NCBI RefSeq assembly: GCF_022376445.1 | Contig: NW_025954961.1 | Location: 868,001-932,000 of the forward strand | DNA from: Fomitopsis serialis | Taxonomy: Eukaryota > Basidiomycota > Agaricomycetes > Polyporales > Fomitopsidaceae | Length of the DNA: 64,000 bases | Direction of reading: 5' to 3' | Shown here: piece by piece, positions 58,557-64,000 of the stretch | How positions within the stretch are numbered: position 1 is the stretch's first letter | Layout of the letters: the number at the start of each line of letters is the position of its first letter | Notes under the pieces: generated by a model | Seen by the model: the letters and a program-made list of their open reading frames with translations, nothing else | Told to the model about the DNA's origin: nothing | Database searches by the model: none | Made by a program: the position numbers and the translations under genes

Positions 58557-59695
58557 TCACCTCAACTTGGTGTAAACGTCGATTGGTCGCTTGAACCCTG
58601 TATGCACGCATCAACTAGTTTGCAGTTATGCTGAGAAGAAACACGTACCGCCTTCGCCAATTTGCCCCAGATGCTCAGGAGGCCCAAAGCCGATCTCCTG
58701 GAGTATCTTCTCGAAGTCGTTCGGACGCAACTTCAGGTGCTCCAAGCTCTTGAGTTTCTGGATTCACAAGCGCGGTCAGAGTGCGACGGTGCGTTCTGAG
58801 AGGTTGGCACACACCGGGTTCATGCGCCTGGCCTTGTGATACGACTCCCATTCCTGCGGTTCGAGCACGAAGGTGCCTCCCAGTCTTAGAACAGAGTGGA
58901 TGCGCCGGAAGAAGCGCATGAGCCCCTCATCCTCGCCGTTGAGATGGATCCACTTGGATATCGAGAATCTGAAGCAGTCGACCGTCAATCTTGCTCGCGG
59001 TGTGCATCGCTAGGACAGACTCACGCGAGTGCGACGTCATATCCATCCTTGTCCTCCAGGATCTCCATGTTCACCCAGTCCACTGCACGGAAGGTAACGT
59101 TGTGCGGGAACTCATCGCGTCCAGGACCATCAGGGGCGTCGACTGGGGGGATGGGCAGGGGACCGAACATGTGCTCGAACGACGCGGGGAAATAGTCTGC
59201 CTGTAGGGTGTCCCCACCGCCCCCATTGGCGTCGACCTTCCTCCGTTTTCGGGCAGGCGGCATCTCATCTTCCATGGTACCCTTCGAGGTGGATGGCTCC
59301 TGCAAACTCCAGACATAGCGTCTCCGCTTCCACGCCAGCCGGACGAGCTTGTCGTCAATGTCCACGCCGACGACCTTCCTCGCGCCCTTCGACTGTGCTT
59401 GCGCGGCCCACCTGCCTGTCAGCGTCCGCTCCAGCAGTCGTGCTCGAGCACTCACCGATTTCGCACGTCACCCAGCCTTCGTTGCATCCCACGTCCAACA
59501 CACGGGCACCGGCGAAGATGGAGGAAGGGAGAACGGCTACTCGGGGGTCGTTCGCGAAGGGTCGCTTGGTGTAGTACCTTTAGGGCTGCTTGAGCAGCCG
59601 CACGATGCTGGTAGTCACTGCACTTACCCGTGGTAGTTCCCGTGGATCGGTGTCGACGAGTTGGGCGCGGTCATCGTCGTGTGTGGTGTGGCCAT
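58557..59695 (-). CDS. Bin3/MePCE-type RNA 5'-methylphosphate capping enzyme
   Basis: This SAM-dependent methyltransferase resembles human MEPCE, which methylates the gamma-phosphate of 7SK snRNA, and fission yeast Bmc1, which acts on U6 and telomerase RNA. The start at 59695 opens MATPHTTMTAPNSSTPIHGN and an intron (gtaagt...ctaaag) joins YHG to YYTKRPFANDPRVAVLP. SAM motif I is ARVLDVGCNEGWVTCEIG, motif II ARKVVGVDIDDKLVRLAWKR. An insert with PPARKRRKVDANGGGG could be a nuclear localisation signal. Then HNVTFRAVDWVNMEILEDKD, YDVALAFSISKWIHLNGEDE and the Bin3 signature VLRLGGTFVLEPQEWESYHK. The end is GFKRPIDVYTKLR. An upstream ATG in another frame (59708) was rejected because only 59695 joins YHGYY in phase. 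Confidence 0.9.
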
Positions 59696-59933
59696 GGCGT
59701 CCGTTCATGCCATGGTAGAACCCTAACCTGATCATATGGTGCTCAACTTGTGCTCGCCGTCGTGGATGAGGGGATCACGCGGGGCAGGCTCGGTGAGTTC
59801 AATTAGAATAGCCACTGCATTGACACCAGCGTATACGTAGTAGGCGGAGGAGGTATATACTACATTTCGTCACAGCAGAGACAACATAACGGGCAACCGG
59901 TGAAACCACTTGCGAGCCACTTGAAAATCATCA

Positions 59934-61764
<1,831 letters not shown>

Positions 61765-62196
61765 CGCGATTTTGGCAGAGTATGTGGACGTAGAAGGTTG
61801 AGGGGCGACAAGAGCCCGAGCCGGCGGTATGCCAGCATTTGAGGCGCGCGGAGCTTGCAATTGGCGGGCGCAAGTTGAATCATCGTGGGCATTGCCGCGC
61901 GCCTATGACTCGGATGACAGACTCCTCCAGCAGCCGCCTTCGGTTCCGCCTCGAGGATATGACAAAAGATGACAAACCCTCGCCAGCAGCCTTTCGCAAC
62001 CTGCACTTTGCCGTGTTACAGAATCCAATGGCGGCAGCCAAGTGCAAATAGTATTTTTACTGTACCGATGGTATACGTGCACATGCCCAGTTCTCGAAGG
62101 ACAAGCGGGGATATCGTAAATGATCATAGCGACGACACAGAAAAGTGACTCGACAAGGGAACCATGATGAAAGAAACCGGAACATCAGCGATCTTC
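61765..62196. promoter_or_regulatory. Spacer between the two alpha-tubulin genes
   Basis: This 432 bp holds the 3' end of the upstream (canonical) tubulin gene and the promoter of the diverged copy. No further feature was recognised. Confidence 0.45.
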
Positions 62197-63875
62197 TCAG
62201 TACTCGCCAACCTCCTCGGCATCGGCAGAGTCAATACCGACTTCCTCGTAATCCTTCTCGAGGGCGGCAAGATCCTCGCGAGCCTCGGAGAACTCACCCT
62301 CCTCCATACCCTCACCGACGTACCAGTGGACGAAGGCACGCTTGGAGTAGAGCAAGTCGAACTTGTGGTCAAGGCGGCTCCACGCCGACGAGATGGCGGT
62401 CGTGTTGGAGAGCATGCAGAGCGAGCGAGTAACCTTGGCGAGATCACCGCCGGGGATGTGTGACGGAGGCTCGTTGCAAACGCCGAGCTTGAAGCCAGTA
62501 GGGCACCAGTCGACGAATTGGATCGTGCGCTTCGTCTTGATGATCGCGATGGCAGCGTTCACATCCTTCGGGACGACATCGCCACGGTAAAGCACAGCAC
62601 ACGCCACTACAATGCCGTCAATGTCTGAGGACGAAAGCAACAAAGTAATGGGAAACTCACTGTACTTGCCCTCCCTCGGGTCACACTTGACCATCTGGTT
62701 ACCGGTCTCGAAGCAAGAGAAGGTCATGTCCGCAACAGAGTTCTGCTCATGGTGAGCCTTCTCGGCGGAGATAATGGGCGCGAAGGTGGCGAGGGGGAAG
62801 TGGATACGAGGGAAGGGGACAAGGTTGGTCTGGAACTCGTTCAGGTCGACATTGAGAGAACCATCGAAACGAAGGGAGGCGGTGATGGACGAGACGACCT
62901 GAGCGATCAGCCTGTTGAGGTTGGTGAAGCTCGGGGACGCGATGTTGAGCCTCTTCTTGCAGATGTCGTAGATAGCCTCGTTGTCAACCTATTACCATAT
63001 AAGGTTAGTACATACAACATGTAAAAATCCGCGCGAACGTACCATGAACGAGCAGTCCGAGTGCTCGAGGGTGGTGTGGGTCGTCAAAACAGAGTTGTAC
63101 GGCTCAACGACCGAGTTCGCCAGGGTCGGGGCGGGGTACACGCTGAACTCGAGCTTCGACTTCTTGCCGTAGTCAGTCGAGAGGCGCTCCAAGACCAGAG
63201 CACCGAAACCAGAACCAGTTCCACCACCGAAGGAGTGGAACACGAAGAAGCCCTGGAGACCATGGCAGTTATCCGCAAGGCGGCGGATTTTGTCCATCAC
63301 AGTGTCGATCTGTTCCTTGCCAATTGTGTAGTGACCACGGGCATCTTGAAAGGTACGACGCGTCAAACGTGTATCACGCGTACGGAGAACGTGTTGAACT
63401 ACTTACAGTTGCTCGCCGCATCCTCCTTACCCGTTACAAGAGTCTCCGGGTGGAAGAGGCTCCTGTAAGTACCGCTCCGAACCTCATCGATGACGTTCGG
63501 CTCCAGGTCCACGTAGAGCGAACGCGGCACATGCTTTCCCGAAGAAGTCTCCGAGAAGAACGTGCTGAACCCGTCATCATGTTGCGAAGGCGACCCTTCA
63601 AGGATGCGACCATCGGGCTGGCGAGAGGTCATCAACGTCTGTTATCGACACGTCAACATGACGCGACTTACGCTCAAACCGTGCTCGACGGTGTAAAGCT
63701 CCCCTGCAACGCATCACCCACGTTAGCCCACCCATAACAGACATGTATAACCCCAAAAGACACCAGACAACGCGTCTCTTGGATGTAGGTATGGCATATG
63801 CAGTCGCGACTTACAGCAGGCGTTACCGATCTGGACACCAGCCTGACCGACGTGGACGGAGATAACTTCACGCAT
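62197..63875 (-). CDS. TUB1: Alpha-tubulin, canonical copy
   Basis: The start at 63875 opens [20 protein letters not shown]. As in the other copy, an intron splits the Trp codon before [10 protein letters not shown]. The next blocks are [100 protein letters not shown] and [19 protein letters not shown]. Then [60 protein letters not shown], an intron within [12 protein letters not shown] (62610-62661), [20 protein letters not shown] and [20 protein letters not shown]. The end is [16 protein letters not shown]. It fits the usual fungal alpha-tubulin closely and probably supplies the bulk of the protein. Residue 40 is Ser, so there is no acetylatable Lys40. Confidence 0.97.
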
Positions 63876-64000
63876 CTTATGAGAAAATTGAGGTCTACAA
63901 AAGACGTTAGTCTCAGCAGCAAGAACGCGTCGCAACCAGCTTACTCGGAGCGATGAGTGTGAAGGACGAGATCGACAAAGACAACGCACGACACGCGAGG

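Overview
The window is nuclear DNA of a filamentous basidiomycete, most likely an agaricomycete and possibly a polypore-type wood decayer. The evidence is GC-rich coding sequence cut by many 45-70 bp GT-AG introns, fungal-only genes (division 1 chitin synthase, a DUF6533 membrane-receptor family, an ACS-type MFS permease) and short intergenic gaps on both strands. About 25 genes can be supported. No rRNA, tRNA, CRISPR array or intact transposon was recognised. Coordinates are CDS spans from start codon to stop codon and include introns.

0-15 kb: NEM1-type nuclear-envelope phosphatase (-), MFS permease A (-), RING-finger protein (+), AlaX/AARSD1-type alanyl-tRNA editing protein (-), MFS permease B (+) and GH2 beta-mannosidase (+). 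Permeases A and B are paralogues in opposite orientation on either side of the RING and AlaX genes. This 15 kb also holds an unusual density of single-base frame changes inside conserved sequence, which looks more like consensus error than decay of five neighbouring genes.

15-30 kb: RHEB GTPase (-), a 2.9 kb stretch with no supportable gene, a SPO12-family protein (+), chitin synthase (-), a GST-fold protein (+) and a BCS1-like or generic AAA ATPase (-).

30-45.6 kb: TOM20 (+) directly followed by MYND/SET exons that have no start codon of their own and splice in phase onto TOM20, so a TOM20-SET fusion transcript is likely. Then come a cysteine-motif/coiled-coil protein (-), a CLPTM1-family membrane protein (-), two tandem DUF6533 receptors (+) and a PAF-acetylhydrolase (-).

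45.9-64 kb: glutaminyl-tRNA synthetase (-) divergent from exocyst SEC15 (+), ARF1 (-) divergent from CFT2/CPSF100 (+), a HAD phosphatase (+), a Bin3/MePCE-type RNA methyltransferase (-), and two tandem alpha-tubulin genes (-) of which the downstream copy is diverged.

Most genes are housekeeping: membrane traffic (ARF1, SEC15), TOR signalling (RHEB), translation (GlnRS, AlaX), mRNA 3'-end formation (CFT2), RNA capping (MePCE), cell wall (chitin synthase) and cytoskeleton (alpha-tubulins). No single pathway links them, and nothing suggests a secondary-metabolite cluster.
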